From Couchioplanes azureus (GTDB lineage Bacteria > Actinomycetota > Actinomycetes > Mycobacteriales > Micromonosporaceae): a stretch of DNA of 64,000 bases. Shown here piece by piece: positions 18,901 to 26,075 of this stretch. The position numbers and the translations under genes were made by a program. Location: assembly GCF_014648355.1 (NCBI RefSeq), contig NZ_BMQY01000001.1, positions 1,170,757-1,234,756 of the forward strand, in the 5' to 3' direction. Each line of letters starts with the position of its first letter. The first letter of the stretch is position 1. A model generated the notes under the pieces. It had not been told where the DNA came from and did no database searches. It saw nothing but the letters and a program-made list of their open reading frames with translations.

Positions 18901-20748
18901 CGCGGGCGACGTGGCGATGACGGTCTTACCGTCCGCGCTGGTCACGGTGTACGTGTAGGTCAGGCCCTTGGCCGGCCAGTTGTCCGCGTCGTGGCCCTTG
19001 ACCAGGAGCTGCGGGGTGAGCGTGGGAATGACCGCGTTGTTCGCCGGGTAGCGCACGTCGACCTGCGGCGCGACGTTGTCGGAGTAGGTCAGCTCCAGCA
19101 CCGGCTTGTACTGGCCGCTGAGGTAGTTGGCCGAGGTGAACCGCTTCCAGGCGTTGGAGTCGGTCTCCGAGGCGGTCAGCGCCAGGCCGTAGTTGGGCTC
19201 GCCCTTGGCCCACTTGTCGAACGTGGCGACGTTCAGCGGCACCGTGACCCACTTGCCCTTGGACCGGTCGCCGCCGGTGTTGGTGCAGGCCGCGCCGGGG
19301 TCGGTGACGGTCAGCGAGCCGATCGGGGCGGAGTACGTCGGGCCCGGCCAGCCACCGGTCGTCAGGTCGGCCACGGCCCACTTCTGGGTGGCCGCGCGCA
19401 CGTCGAACGCCCGGTCGACGGTGCAGCTGTAGGTCCAGCTCAGGAAGAGCTTGAGCTGCGCCTTGGTGATCCGCTTGCCCTTGAAGCCGTTGTCGTCGAA
19501 CTCGTCCAGGTGGATGAACGAGCGGGCCTTGTGGGCGCCGGCGTCGTAGGTACCGATGGGCAGGTTGTCGCCGTTGTGGCTGCCGGAGTTGGGGCTGTCG
19601 ACGAAGACGTCGCCGGTGGTACCGGTGGTCGCGGTGGGGTCGACCTTGACCGGGTAGACCCGGGCGGGGTCGTCGAGCCAGGCCCGGTCCGCCTCGACCC
19701 GCAGCGCCGGGGTGCCGTTGCGGTCGATGATCCGGTAGGTGACGGCGCTGGACTCCGCCGCGGCGCCGGAGCGCGGGTCGACCTTGGAGTCCTGCATGAA
19801 GCCCTTGGGCAGCCAGGCGACGGCCTTGCCCGCGGCGTTGCGCAGCTCGATGCTGCCGGTCTTGTCCACGCGCGGGGTGAGCCCGTTCAGCGCGAGGGGG
19901 AAGGTCCAGGTGGACGCCGCGGAGCGCGACTTGAGGATCAGCGTCTCCTTGATGCCCGCGTCGAAGGTCTGCAGCTCGAGGTCCGTCTCCGGCAGGATCC
20001 CGGGGTACGTGGCGGTGCTGCCGTCGACGACCGGGACGACCGCCCGGGCGCCGTCGAGCCAGTAGCCGACGCTCTCGCCGGTCGGCAGCTCGAGCTCGGC
20101 GAGCTTCGCACCGGCGGGCTTCGCCGCCGTGGCCGGGTCCGGGGCCGCGCCGGGGGTGGCGGGCGCGGTCGCGGGGGCCTTCGCCTCGGTGACCGCGGCG
20201 GCCACCGAGGCGTCCAGGCTGTTGGCGGTGACGTGCAGCCGGCCGTCGGCGCGCTTCTCCAGGTCGGAGTCGATCGGCTGCCAGCTGCCGTCCGGGGCCT
20301 TGAAGTTGACCGGCCGGGGGTAGGTCTTCTCGGTGAGCGAGCCGTCCTCGTTCTCGAAGACGTCCGAGCGGGCGTCCGAGCGGCCCGCGTCCCGGTCGCT
20401 GGTCTTCTCGTCGAAGCCCTGCGGGATCTCCTCGGTGACCTCCCGCTTGCCGCCGGGAACGTGCGGCTGGTACGCCTCGAGGGTGCCGGCCGCCGGCTTC
20501 GGCGCCCGCCCGGCGCCGCCGTCCGCGTCGGTCACGTCGGCGGAGACCTGGCCTTCCCGGCCGCTCTTGCCCCGCTTCTGCTCGGGTACGGCCGGTGCGG
20601 GCTTGGCCCAGGACGGACGCTGGCCGACCCAGTCCCACAACCAGGAGATCGGCAGTTCGGGGTCGCGGACCGCGCCCACCGGAGCGGCGACGGACAGCCC
20701 GACCACGACGGCCGTGACGACCGCGATCCGTTTCGAGACACGGCGCAT
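9967..20748 (-). CDS. Giant secreted RHS/YD-repeat polymorphic toxin with Hint domain and HNH-like nuclease tip
   Basis: This 3593-residue protein starts at ATG 20748, chosen for its GGGGGAGG ribosome site and the signal peptide that follows (MRRVSKRIAVV, hydrophobic to about residue 28). In order it has: a disordered region; a DNRLRE-like domain (about 375-555); an FnIII-like segment; a LamG domain (about 905-1130); a second LamG (about 1200-1420); YD repeats; a third LamG (about 1950-2155); more YD repeats to about 2900; an RHS core ending near 3000; a very Lys-rich stretch (about 3035-3150); a hydrophobic pretoxin segment; and a Hint autoprocessing domain (about 3316-3460) ending VLVHNCG. 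The final 130 residues contain HEINHMPQKA and MRKEDHREL, matching HNH/endonuclease-type tips. The shell delivers the tip, Hint probably releases it, and the next gene is the likely antidote. Confidence 0.9.
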   Translation of the reverse strand: MRRVSKRIAVVTAVVVGLSVAAPVGAVRDPELPISWLWDWVGQRPSWAKPAPAVPEQKRGKSGREGQVSADVTDADGGAGRAPKPAAGTLEAYQPHVPGGKREVTEEIPQGFDEKTSDRDAGRSDARSDVFENEDGSLTEKTYPRPVNFKAPDGSWQPIDSDLEKRADGRLHVTANSLDASVAAAVTEAKAPATAPATPGAAPDPATAAKPAGAKLAELELPTGESVGYWLDGARAVVPVVDGSTATYPGILPETDLELQTFDAGIKETLILKSRSAASTWTFPLALNGLTPRVDKTGSIELRNAAGKAVAWLPKGFMQDSKVDPRSGAAAESSAVTYRIIDRNGTPALRVEADRAWLDDPARVYPVKVDPTATTGTTGDVFVDSPNSGSHNGDNLPIGTYDAGAHKARSFIHLDEFDDNGFKGKRITKAQLKLFLSWTYSCTVDRAFDVRAATQKWAVADLTTGGWPGPTYSAPIGSLTVTDPGAACTNTGGDRSKGKWVTVPLNVATFDKWAKGEPNYGLALTASETDSNAWKRFTSANYLSGQYKPVLELTYSDNVAPQVDVRYPANNAVIPTLTPQLLVKGHDADNWPAKGLTYTYTVTSADGKTVIATSPAVSSAWTVPAGKLNWNTTYLYTVKAYDTVSYSSATASYAFTTAVPQPMLTSGLAQNGGKGFDASTGNYTTSATDASVATVGPSLSIIRNYNSLDARRDTAFGAGWSSILDTRATQVPDTAGVVQSVRVTYPTGEEVAFGRAGNGTFVPPSGRFATFAETRSGTTLTGYTLTDKQATVYTFGRSAGNGVFRLTAITDANGRKLSIEYGADGNPATLTSASGRTLKVGWETPAGASAPHVSWVATDPATPGDWDTANTWSYAYVEDRLTRVCQPDNWEQCWQYGYTTTSQYRNAVLNLDPESYWPLGDTAGTAATSAVLANAGIDTARYNAVTLGQPGGLPGSAAPAAGFNGTSSYVQLPSNLLAGGQYQSVSMWFKTATPGGVLFSYNGDPMSKGTTTGDYTPALYIDKYGKLRSEFWTGSSAAALNSNTVVTDDKWHHVVLAGAGNTQTLYLDGVAKGSLNGTIYLATSASGANINIGAGYVGGGWPDHLNTGASPAKATFFKGSISDVAFFNQTLDAGRAALLNKAGRTEQPVLDAVIRPSGGVTARVGYNKTTGRTDAVIDENGGTWKLDPPAVAGSSRVYAAAVLGARPQDYWRLGDNAVTDAVNEVAGGTATYSNVKLNDTAGPFADTTAAQFDGVSSYVELPAEDVPTTGPHSVEMWFKMPAGNTKGGVLFGYQSSAIDEPAGSEWIPALYVGTDGKLRGQFWDSTGVNPMVTPAAVNDGKWHHVALTATTNAQAIYLDGAVAAVKSATLGATGANRAYLGAGRWAGGWPAHGTVDNGYFPGAIAEFAYYQSALTGAQVADHVATVKRTAPVAMTMISGVAQAIPMPVSQVTVTTPTGDKQVSSYDLVNGNRIVAQTDELGNTTRYGYDVGGYASMVYDPNGVLTQTLQDARGNTKQSITCQDQSANKCSSVYFTYFPDATSTTLAPNPKNDLLLTARDGRSASATDDTYLTSNTYDDKGNLTAVTDPLKRVTRTSYTDASTVAADGGTPPPGLPTKVVTPGGAEQTVTYYRSGDIAQVTEPNGKITKFTYDALGQVLTETEVTSGNPAGAVTSHTYDRMGREVTQTDPPSTNRVTGAVHTAVATTRYDVDGNPVEVITSDATGGDAARVEKHGYNEYGQEVSYTTPGGATTTFTYDTAGRMIDQTGPDGQVTRSKYDARGNLVRSILVGWKGDASTCPGMDPEPDGGLVVARNSYDPAGRLATETDAMCWTTTHKYTDNGLEAEVSRTDGTQTFVLATKKYDAAGNVIEETANNGVTTVTHDYDAAGRETSSVSDPAGAKRTTLTSYNSDDQVVGTTMKDGSGSVVAKMEALVDRAGRTLAQTTYLSGKPAPVGRWRFGDGSASPAADTGGNSPATSPGGVTHSDERGGSAVFDGAHALQTAGPVVDTSRSFTVSAWIKLADKDRLYRVVSSSSEEQSPFDLSYDKDSDRWRFMVIGVDEANTGSGVEALSTSVPEAGRWTHLVGTYDAAAGVNKLYVDGRLEGTHESAKAFRGTGPMVIGAGMWNSYLGNHFNGSVSDVQVYSEALSATEAADLQAGALPTASAKISRTSYAYDQDDNVISATDPNGNTSYVSYDEDGNPVKSTAPAAKAETASSAPALANAVSWTGYNTFGEPTDSKDALGNWSVTYYDADGRPTLQRMPAYTAPGASAAVSPEVIRTYHPGGELATVTDPDGNVTSYEYDQLDRLTKTTTADGGVTTYAYNMTGDVLSVTDPTGAVSQATWDFLGRRVTSTDVVRQDATAATTTFTYGRGGWLAEVLSAAKVKTSTTYNDLGEPITIQDGAGNLTRTTYDGAGRAVKTTLPDNTYSTTEYDFGGQALSTASYSAAGVLLRSEATEYDAAGNVVATVDGRKTRTTFEYDATGMLVKERQPISGSDAIETSFGYDLEGNRTRFTDGRGNAFWTTYNSWGLPESQIEPSTAAHPQAADRTFTVAYDKAGRVAKQLLPGGVSITNTYDPMGQLTKQSGTGAEAETADRTFEYDLGGRMTKFAGAAGVNEITYDDRDQPRSITGPSGNSEFRYNGDGALTSRTDAAGTTAYQYDAAGRLSKLVNSGKGVDQTYAYNSLSLVDRITYNAGNTRTFTYDDLHRLTGDELKTAAGASVAKIEYGWNANDDLTSKKTTNFGGKTITNTYDYDLADRLTSWNNGTTTTAYAYDKSGNRLQNGSKLFTYDARNRLLTGDGAMYNYTARGTLRSSGPQQTMADAFGQVITQGVVGGGEQTYRYDGLGRVVRDGFAYTGLDNDLAGDGTATFVRGVSNEVIAESTAGATTQTWTDLHDDVVGQFTATGTTLASSTVYDPLGKVIATTGAPGPLGYQSEWTDSSTSRVNMMARWYNTDTGQFDTRDTVSNNPAPDSVNANRYQYGDANPLTVTDPTGHWGLPSWAKSAVSSVTSTVSSAWNSTTSFVSSTYNRVSSYTSYAWNTTKSYVKKQVKKVKKKVQSFKRAVKRTWNKAVSKVKRGWHKAVAKIKKHTPKWLKKAYHKAKEIKKKIVKKVKQAGKAIVAKATRVVKKTVSVVKDAAKATGKFIVEHKDAILEVAAIGGAILAGVACTAVTAGAGAVACMVGAGALINLAKDAAQGDIHDIGDALGSMGTGALSGLAGGAGGMIASKVGTAIASKAGTGLVGRLATEAAENGVDEVINQAVTTGRVDVKSAVLGVVPGLGAVSRKTKGGGGGGMPSVAGRNLVSVRGGGPACHSFEPDTKVLMADGSSRPIKDVNVGDTVLATDPKTGKSSGEQVTELHRNTDREFSDVTVKDQNGKTSVLNTTQNHPFWNEIDKKWSDARDLKAGDKLKVAGEGKVVVTNVHSYTGTKEMRDLTVDEIHTYYVFAGGEPVLVHNCGVSGAPHDGGIYGRMQPATDGHEINHMPQKAATKDFITEYSGPAIRMRKEDHRELNSTGRSGPARQWLNEQRSLVSSGRIDQAMQRDIDDVVTKFPGEYNNAIGDMIGGLPNNAQYQGARKVKGSVHVQLTLW

Positions 20749-20848
20749 GAGCCGGTTCCTCCCCCTCATTGCCTGAGACGCGGGAGGATCTTGCGGTATC
20801 AGAGAAACTTCAGGCAAACCTAAGGTTCAGATCTGACCGTTCGGCTGA

Positions 20849-21433
20849 TCAGTCCCCGGCCGCGGCGTTCAGGACGGCGGTGACCCGCTGCTCTACCTGC
20901 GCAGACACCTGATCCGGACGTTGCGCATCCACAACGGACACATTGCCCTGCGGCGATCCCTTGCCCACCAGCACGAAACGGGCATTCGGGTAAGTGGCGG
21001 CCGCGGCGGCGAGCGCCGCGTTGGGCGCCGCGCCCGCCGTGAGAACGAGATCACACCGGCCGGCCGCGAGGGTGGCCAGGAAGGTCTTCGCGTTCTCGCC
21101 GGTCTGCGGGCCGTCGACCTCCAGGAACTGCACCTTGCCCAGGGTGGCGAGCGAGGCCCGCTGCATCCCGGCCCAGACCGGCGCGGCCTGCGCGTCGGTG
21201 ACGCCGCCGGCGGGGGTGAGCAGGCACGCGGTCGCCTCGGTGTAGACCCGCGAGCGCGGATCCGGTCCGGATTCCGGCCACCAGAGCCAGGCCAGCAGGC
21301 CGCCCACGAGAAGCGCCGCGGCACCGCCGACGGCCAGCCGGGTGCGGCGCCCGCCGGGCAGCCGGAACCGGGGCGCCGAGGGTCGTACCCGCGCCGCGCC
21401 CCGGAGTCGTCGATCCACTCGTCCGCCAAGCAT
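20849..21433 (-). CDS. Membrane-anchored BMP-like substrate-binding protein, short form
   Basis: This 194-residue protein has a basic N-terminus, a single transmembrane helix (about residues 35-52, ending LLAWLWWPES) and an extracellular domain. That domain has the fold markers of one half of a BMP/TmpC-type periplasmic-binding protein: TACLLTP, then RCDLVLTAGAAPNAAL and NARFVLVG. Full-length BMP proteins are about 330-350 residues, so this version lacks a second lobe. It may bind a ligand weakly or act as a sensor or partner. The ATG has no ribosome site; a -10-like TACTCT lies 8 bp upstream, so the mRNA is probably leaderless. It sits 100 bp left of the toxin gene start and points the same way. 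Confidence 0.55.
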   Translation of the reverse strand: MLGGRVDRRLRGAARVRPSAPRFRLPGGRRTRLAVGGAAALLVGGLLAWLWWPESGPDPRSRVYTEATACLLTPAGGVTDAQAAPVWAGMQRASLATLGKVQFLEVDGPQTGENAKTFLATLAAGRCDLVLTAGAAPNAALAAAAATYPNARFVLVGKGSPQGNVSVVDAQRPDQVSAQVEQRVTAVLNAAAGD

Positions 21434-21654
21434 GGCTGGGGAGAGTACGTACGCGGAAACGCAACGTCAACAGGCCCCATTACACACTGTGACCCTCGCA
21501 TCGCCGGAGGCGAGCCGCGGTCGACACTACGGACAGTGGTCGAGCGGCTGCCTGGCGCACCAGTCTGGCCTGTTCTGAGCGATTTGCCCTGACGATGAGT
21601 GACTCTGCGTCCGATCCCGTTTGGCCCTTTTTGCGCTGCCTGAGATGTCTGACA

Positions 21655-21726
21655 TGGCCCAAATGGCCAGTCCCGCCCACCGGTTGGATCGCGGCCCTTG
21701 ATGCACTCTCAGTAGCCGCCTAATGT
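21655..21726 (+). promoter_or_regulatory. Promoter of the exopolysaccharide operon with upstream inverted repeat
   Basis: A -35-like TTGATG (21698-21703) and a -10-like TAATGT (21721-21726) are separated by 17 bp. Transcription would start near 21733, leaving an approximately 69-nt leader before the GT2 start. Just upstream is a perfect inverted repeat TGGCC-CAAAT-GGCCA (21655-21669), a candidate regulator site. Confidence 0.5.
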
Positions 21727-21801
21727 CCTGATACGTCCAGCGACACGGCAAGAGTCGCCCGGGCGACAACACATTCGGTGACGGAATCGGGGAGGTGGGC
21801 A

Positions 21802-23148
21802 ATGACGGCAGCCGACAGCTGGTTCATCGTGGTCATCGGCTACGCGATCCTGCTCGCCTGGCCCGTCTCCACCCTCGGGCTCGTCAGCTTCGCGGTGCGT
21901 TACGTGGCGTCCCACCGCAAGTCGCTGGTCGTGAAGTCCCTCGCGCACGGCGACGCCACCCCGGAGCACTTCTGGATCATCGTGCCGGCGCTGAACGAAG
22001 AGGTCGTCGTCGGCAACACCGTCAAGGCCGCGCTCGGGCTGGGCGGTCCCGGCGGCACGCTCGCCCGGGTCCTCGTGGTCGACGACGGCTCCGACGACCG
22101 CACCCCCGAGGTGCTCGCCGCGATCGATCACCCGCGGCTGGTGGTCCTGCGCCGCGAGCTGCCGGAAGCCCGCCAGGGCAAGGGCGAGGCACTCAACGCG
22201 GCCTACCGCTACATCGCCGAGCGCACCGCCGAGGCCGGCGTCAGCCCGGAACGGGTCGTCATCGGCATCATCGACGGCGACGGCCAGGGCAGCCGCAACA
22301 TCCTGCTCGAAGTCTCCCGGATGATGCGCGACCCGAGCATCGGCGCGGTGCAGGTGCAGGTGCGCATCCGCAACCGGGACAAGCTGCTCGGCGCGGTGCA
22401 GGACCTCGAATTCGCGGCGATCGTCAACGCCTGCCAGAGCCTGCGCGACACCATCGACACGGTCGGCCTCGGCGGCAACGGGCAGTTCACCCGGCTCTCG
22501 GCGCTGCTGGCCCTCGGTGGCTCGCCCTGGTCGGCCTGCCTGGTCGAGGATCTCGAGCTCGGCCTGCGCATGCACCTCGACGGGGTCGGCATCCGCTACA
22601 CCTCCCGGGCGGCCGTCACCCAGCAGGCCGTCGTCGACCTGCGCCGGCTCACCCGCCAGCGCACCCGCTGGGCGCAGGGCAACCTGCAGTGCGCCCGCTA
22701 CCTGCGCCCGCTGGTCGCCTCGCCGCGGATCGGGCTCACCTCCCTGCTCGAGATGCTGCACTACCTGATCTCGCCCTGGCTCAACGCGCTGGTGACCGTG
22801 GTCCTGATCGCCGGCGTCTCGGTCGCCGCGACCGGCCTGGCGGTCGGCCACCCCATGCCGTACCTGCCGACCTGGCGGCAACTGGCGTACAGCGGCGAGG
22901 TGTGGTTCGCGGTCACCTTGTTCCCCGGCTTCGTCTGGGCCCTGGTGCACCGTCACCGACTGCGCGACGAGAGCCTCCCCAGGCTCTTCACCGCGGCCCT
23001 CGCGTACCCGGTCTTCCTGCTCCTCGGCCTGGTCGCGACCTACCGGGCGCTGTTCCGCCAGGCCAGCGGCCGGCAGACCTGGGCCAAGACCGAACGGCTC
23101 GCCGAAGAGCCGATCGACGCACCACTGCACGTCCCCGTCCCCGCCTGA
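21802..23148 (+). CDS. Family 2 processive glycosyltransferase (exopolysaccharide synthase type)
   Basis: This 448-residue membrane enzyme makes a sugar polymer from a nucleotide sugar. It has an N-terminal transmembrane helix, then a GT-A catalytic domain with IIVPALNEE, a donor-binding VVDDGSDD, a DGDGQGS metal-site region, the acceptor-site VEDLELG and the processivity motif QRTRW. Two or three C-terminal membrane spans follow (about residues 320-430). This is the layout of hyaluronan, cellulose and poly-GlcNAc synthases. The ATG at 21802 is preferred over an upstream GTG (21778) because GGGGAGG lies just ahead of it. It is the first gene of an operon with a UDP-GlcNAc 2-epimerase and a DUF2334 protein. 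The donor is not determined, but UDP-GlcNAc or UDP-ManNAc is plausible. Confidence 0.88.
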   Translation: MTAADSWFIVVIGYAILLAWPVSTLGLVSFAVRYVASHRKSLVVKSLAHGDATPEHFWIIVPALNEEVVVGNTVKAALGLGGPGGTLARVLVVDDGSDDRTPEVLAAIDHPRLVVLRRELPEARQGKGEALNAAYRYIAERTAEAGVSPERVVIGIIDGDGQGSRNILLEVSRMMRDPSIGAVQVQVRIRNRDKLLGAVQDLEFAAIVNACQSLRDTIDTVGLGGNGQFTRLSALLALGGSPWSACLVEDLELGLRMHLDGVGIRYTSRAAVTQQAVVDLRRLTRQRTRWAQGNLQCARYLRPLVASPRIGLTSLLEMLHYLISPWLNALVTVVLIAGVSVAATGLAVGHPMPYLPTWRQLAYSGEVWFAVTLFPGFVWALVHRHRLRDESLPRLFTAALAYPVFLLLGLVATYRALFRQASGRQTWAKTERLAEEPIDAPLHVPVPA

Positions 23149-23180
23149 GGCTCCCCCTCCTCGAAGTAAGGGCTCCCCCC

Positions 23181-24374
23181 ATGTCACTGCCCGAAGTGCA
23201 CCTGATCGGCGGCACCCGCCCCGAAGCCGTCAAGCTCGCCCCGGTCGTGCTCGCCATGCGCGAGGCCGGGCTGCTCGCCCCCGTCCTGGTCGCCAGCGGC
23301 CAGCACCCGGCGATGGTCGGCCAGGCGCTCGCCGCCTTCGACCTCACCCCGGACGTCACCCTCCAGGTCGAGCGCGGCACCGGCAGCCAGGCCGAGCTGC
23401 TCACCGAGATGATCCGGCAGCTGGACGAGCTGTGGACCGCCCGCACCCCGGCCGCGGTGATCGTGCAGGGCGACACCACCACCAGCCTGGCCGGCGCGCT
23501 CGCCGCCTTCTGGCGCCGGATCCCGGTGGTGCACCTGGAGGCCGGCCTGCGCTCCGGCGACCTCGACTCGCCGTTCCCCGAGGAGGCCAACCGCCGCCTG
23601 GTCGCCCAGGTCGCCGCGCTGCACCTGGCGCCCACCCCGCTGGCCGCGATGAACCTGCTGGACGAGAACATCGCCACCGCGGACGTGCTGATCGCCGGCA
23701 ACACCGTCGTGGACGCCACGCTCGCCGTCGCCGCTCGCCGGATGCCCTTCGAGAACGCCCAGGTCGCGGCCGCCCGGGCCGCCGCCGGCGACCGCCGGCT
23801 GGTGCTCGTCACCGCGCACCGGCGCGAGTCCTGGGGCGCTCCCCTGGACCGCATCCTGGCCGCGGTCCGCGAGCTGGTCAGCCGGTACGCCGACATCGAC
23901 GTGATCCTGCCCAGCCACCCCAATCCGGCGGTCCGCGCCCAGGTCGAGGCCGGTCTCGCCGGCATCGAGCGGGTCACGGTCACCGACCCGCTGCCGTACC
24001 CGGACCTGTCGCGCCTGCTGTCCGAGGCGTACCTCGTGCTCACCGACTCGGGCGGCATCCAGGAGGAGGCGCCGTCGTTCGGCGTACCCGCCCTGGTCCT
24101 GCGCGACGTCACCGAGCGCGTCGAGTCGCTGCACGCCGGCTGCGCGAGGCTCGTCGGCTCGGACACCGACCTGATCGTCAAGGAGGCGGCCGAGCTGCTC
24201 GACAGCCGGGTCCGCCGCGACGCGATGACCGCCGGCGGAAACCCGTACGGCGACGGCCTCGCGGCCCGGCGTACCGCCCAGGCCACCGCCGCCGTGCTCG
24301 GCCTCACCGAGGCCCCCGACGCCATGCCCGCCCTCGACTCCCCCGCCACTGCCACGTACGGAGCGTCCCTCTGA
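23181..24374 (+). CDS. wecB: UDP-N-acetylglucosamine 2-epimerase (non-hydrolysing)
   Basis: This 397-residue cytoplasmic enzyme interconverts UDP-GlcNAc and UDP-ManNAc. Family motifs are clear: GTRPEAVKLAP at residues 11-21, QGDTTTSL, VHLEAGLRSGD, the catalytic-region TAHRRESWG, and the UDP-binding TDSGGIQEEAPSFGVP. The length is usual for WecB/MnaA. It lies 32 bp after the glycosyltransferase and its stop overlaps the next start (TGATG), so it is in the same operon. It probably supplies ManNAc-type precursor for the polymer made by the upstream synthase. The ribosome site is weak (AAGGG), consistent with coupled translation. Confidence 0.93.
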   Translation: MSLPEVHLIGGTRPEAVKLAPVVLAMREAGLLAPVLVASGQHPAMVGQALAAFDLTPDVTLQVERGTGSQAELLTEMIRQLDELWTARTPAAVIVQGDTTTSLAGALAAFWRRIPVVHLEAGLRSGDLDSPFPEEANRRLVAQVAALHLAPTPLAAMNLLDENIATADVLIAGNTVVDATLAVAARRMPFENAQVAAARAAAGDRRLVLVTAHRRESWGAPLDRILAAVRELVSRYADIDVILPSHPNPAVRAQVEAGLAGIERVTVTDPLPYPDLSRLLSEAYLVLTDSGGIQEEAPSFGVPALVLRDVTERVESLHAGCARLVGSDTDLIVKEAAELLDSRVRRDAMTAGGNPYGDGLAARRTAQATAAVLGLTEAPDAMPALDSPATATYGASL

Positions 24375-26008
24375 TGCGCATCTTCAAGTTGAGCCGTCGT
24401 GCCCTGGTCGGCGTGGGTGCCGCCCTCACCGCCACCGCCATGCTCGGCATGGGCGTCGTCACCGCCGACGCCGCGGAGGTTCCCGCTCCGGCGCCGATCG
24501 CCGCGAAGTCCGGCAAGGCCGCGCCCGGCGGCGGCACGGCGAAGACCCTGGTGCTCTACGACACCACCGGCGACTACGGCTGGATGGGCGAGGTCTACGC
24601 CACCCAGACCGCGAACCTCGCCTCGCACTTCGGCTCGTGGACCGCCGCGCCGGTGACCAGCTACAAGGCGCGCGACCTGGACGCGTACACCGCGGTCGTC
24701 TACCTCGGGTCCACCTACGACGAGCCGCTGCCGGCCGCGTTCCTCGACGACGTCGCCGCGACGAAGAAGCCGGTCACCTGGCTCTTCGACAACATCTGGC
24801 AGCTCACCTCGCGGGACGCGTCGTTCGCCGCGGAGCACGGCTTCACCAGCGGCTCGTTCGACGTCACCGACGTGGCCACGGTGGACTACAAGGGCCGCAA
24901 GCTGACCCGCGACACGGCGAACAAGTCCGGGATCATGAACCTGTCGATCAGCGACGCAACGAAGATCAAGACCCTGGCTTCCGCCGTACGCCCGGACGGC
25001 TCCTCCTTCCCGTGGGCGGTGCAGTCCGGCAACTTCACCTACGTCGGCGAGATCCCGTTCGCGTACGTGACCCACGACGACCGCTACCTGGCCTTCGCCG
25101 ACCTGCTCTTCGACTCGCTCGGCAACACCGGGGTCTCCCGCGAGCGCCACCGCGCCCTGGCCCGCATCGAGGACGTCGGCCCGGACTCGGACCCCGCCGA
25201 GCTGCGCGCGATCGCCGACTACCTGTACTCCCAGAAGGTTCCGTTCAGCGTCGCCGTCTACCCCCGCTTCCGCAACCCCAAGGGCGTGGACAACGACGGC
25301 AAGGCCGAGGACTACACGCTGCTGCAGCGGCCGCAGGTCGTCTCGGCGCTGCGCTACATGCAGCAGCGCGGCGGCACGCTGCTCATGCACGGCTACACGC
25401 ACCAGAACGGCAACACGGCCAACCCGTACGACGGCATGAGCGCCAACGACTTCGAGTTCTACCGCGCCCACGTCGACGAGAAGGACAGCGTGATCTACGA
25501 CGGCCCGGTCGCCGGCGACTCCGCCGCGTTCATGGCCACCCGGATCGCCGCCTCGGGCCTGACCTTCGCCCTCGCCGGCCTGGGCGTGCCCACCACCTTC
25601 GAGTTCCCGCACTACGCCGGCAGCGCCGTCGACTACCAGACGGTCACCTCGATCGTCGGCAAGCGCTACGACCGGGGCCTGTACTTCCCGGGCGTCCTCA
25701 CCGGACGCAAGTTCGACTACACCCGCCACTTCGGCCAGTTCTTCCCGTACGCCGTCCGCGACGTCTACGGTTCGGTGGTCATCCCGGAGAACATCGGCAA
25801 CGTCGAGCCGAGCGCGTTCAACAACCACCCGGCCCGGCTCCCCTCGGACCTGGTGGCCTCGGCCGAGCGCAACCTCGTCGTCCGCGACGGTGTGGCCAGC
25901 TTCTTCTACCACCCCTACCTGGGCACGGACTACCTGAAGCAGGTCGTACCCGGGATCAAGGCGCAGGGTTACACCTTCGTGACCGGTGACTCGATGGTCG
26001 CCAGCTGA
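24374..26008 (+). CDS. Secreted DUF2334 (polysaccharide deacetylase-like) protein
   Basis: This 544-residue exported protein has a signal peptide (basic MRIFKLSRRALVG, then a hydrophobic stretch ending near ADAAE, residue 36). The rest matches DUF2334: RIEDVGPDSDP with the conserved D, LLMHGYTHQNG with the metal-binding H-x-x-x-H pattern, FEFPHYAGS, and a late HPYLG. DUF2334 proteins have the NodB/polysaccharide deacetylase barrel fold. A deacetylase acting on a GlcNAc/ManNAc-type polymer would complete the operon, but catalysis is inferred only from the fold and the D/H/H positions. The start codon overlaps the wecB stop by one base. A strong terminator follows. Confidence 0.85.
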   Translation: MRIFKLSRRALVGVGAALTATAMLGMGVVTADAAEVPAPAPIAAKSGKAAPGGGTAKTLVLYDTTGDYGWMGEVYATQTANLASHFGSWTAAPVTSYKARDLDAYTAVVYLGSTYDEPLPAAFLDDVAATKKPVTWLFDNIWQLTSRDASFAAEHGFTSGSFDVTDVATVDYKGRKLTRDTANKSGIMNLSISDATKIKTLASAVRPDGSSFPWAVQSGNFTYVGEIPFAYVTHDDRYLAFADLLFDSLGNTGVSRERHRALARIEDVGPDSDPAELRAIADYLYSQKVPFSVAVYPRFRNPKGVDNDGKAEDYTLLQRPQVVSALRYMQQRGGTLLMHGYTHQNGNTANPYDGMSANDFEFYRAHVDEKDSVIYDGPVAGDSAAFMATRIAASGLTFALAGLGVPTTFEFPHYAGSAVDYQTVTSIVGKRYDRGLYFPGVLTGRKFDYTRHFGQFFPYAVRDVYGSVVIPENIGNVEPSAFNNHPARLPSDLVASAERNLVVRDGVASFFYHPYLGTDYLKQVVPGIKAQGYTFVTGDSMVAS

Positions 26009-26023
26009 TCGCATCCGCCGGCC

Positions 26024-26054
26024 GCGGCCGCCGTCCCACCGGGACGGCGGCCGC
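26024..26054 (+). terminator. Hairpin terminator after the exopolysaccharide operon
   Basis: A perfect 14-bp stem GCGGCCGCCGTCCC pairs with 26041-26054 across a 3-nt loop. There is no T-tract, as is usual in high-GC actinobacteria. Confidence 0.75.
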
Positions 26055-26075
26055 TGTCACGACCGAGGAGTCGCC

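Noticed and set aside
12055-20823. A plus-strand open frame of about 2900 codons opposite the RHS gene
   Set aside because: It is the antisense shadow of a long GC-rich gene: its product is low-complexity Arg/Gly/Val/Leu/Ala with no domain, and the minus-strand frame has clear RHS, LamG and Hint domains.
21427-21780. Small minus-strand frame ahead of the GT2 gene
   Set aside because: It runs across the promoter and inverted repeat, lacks a ribosome site and has a Ser/Arg-rich, motif-free product.
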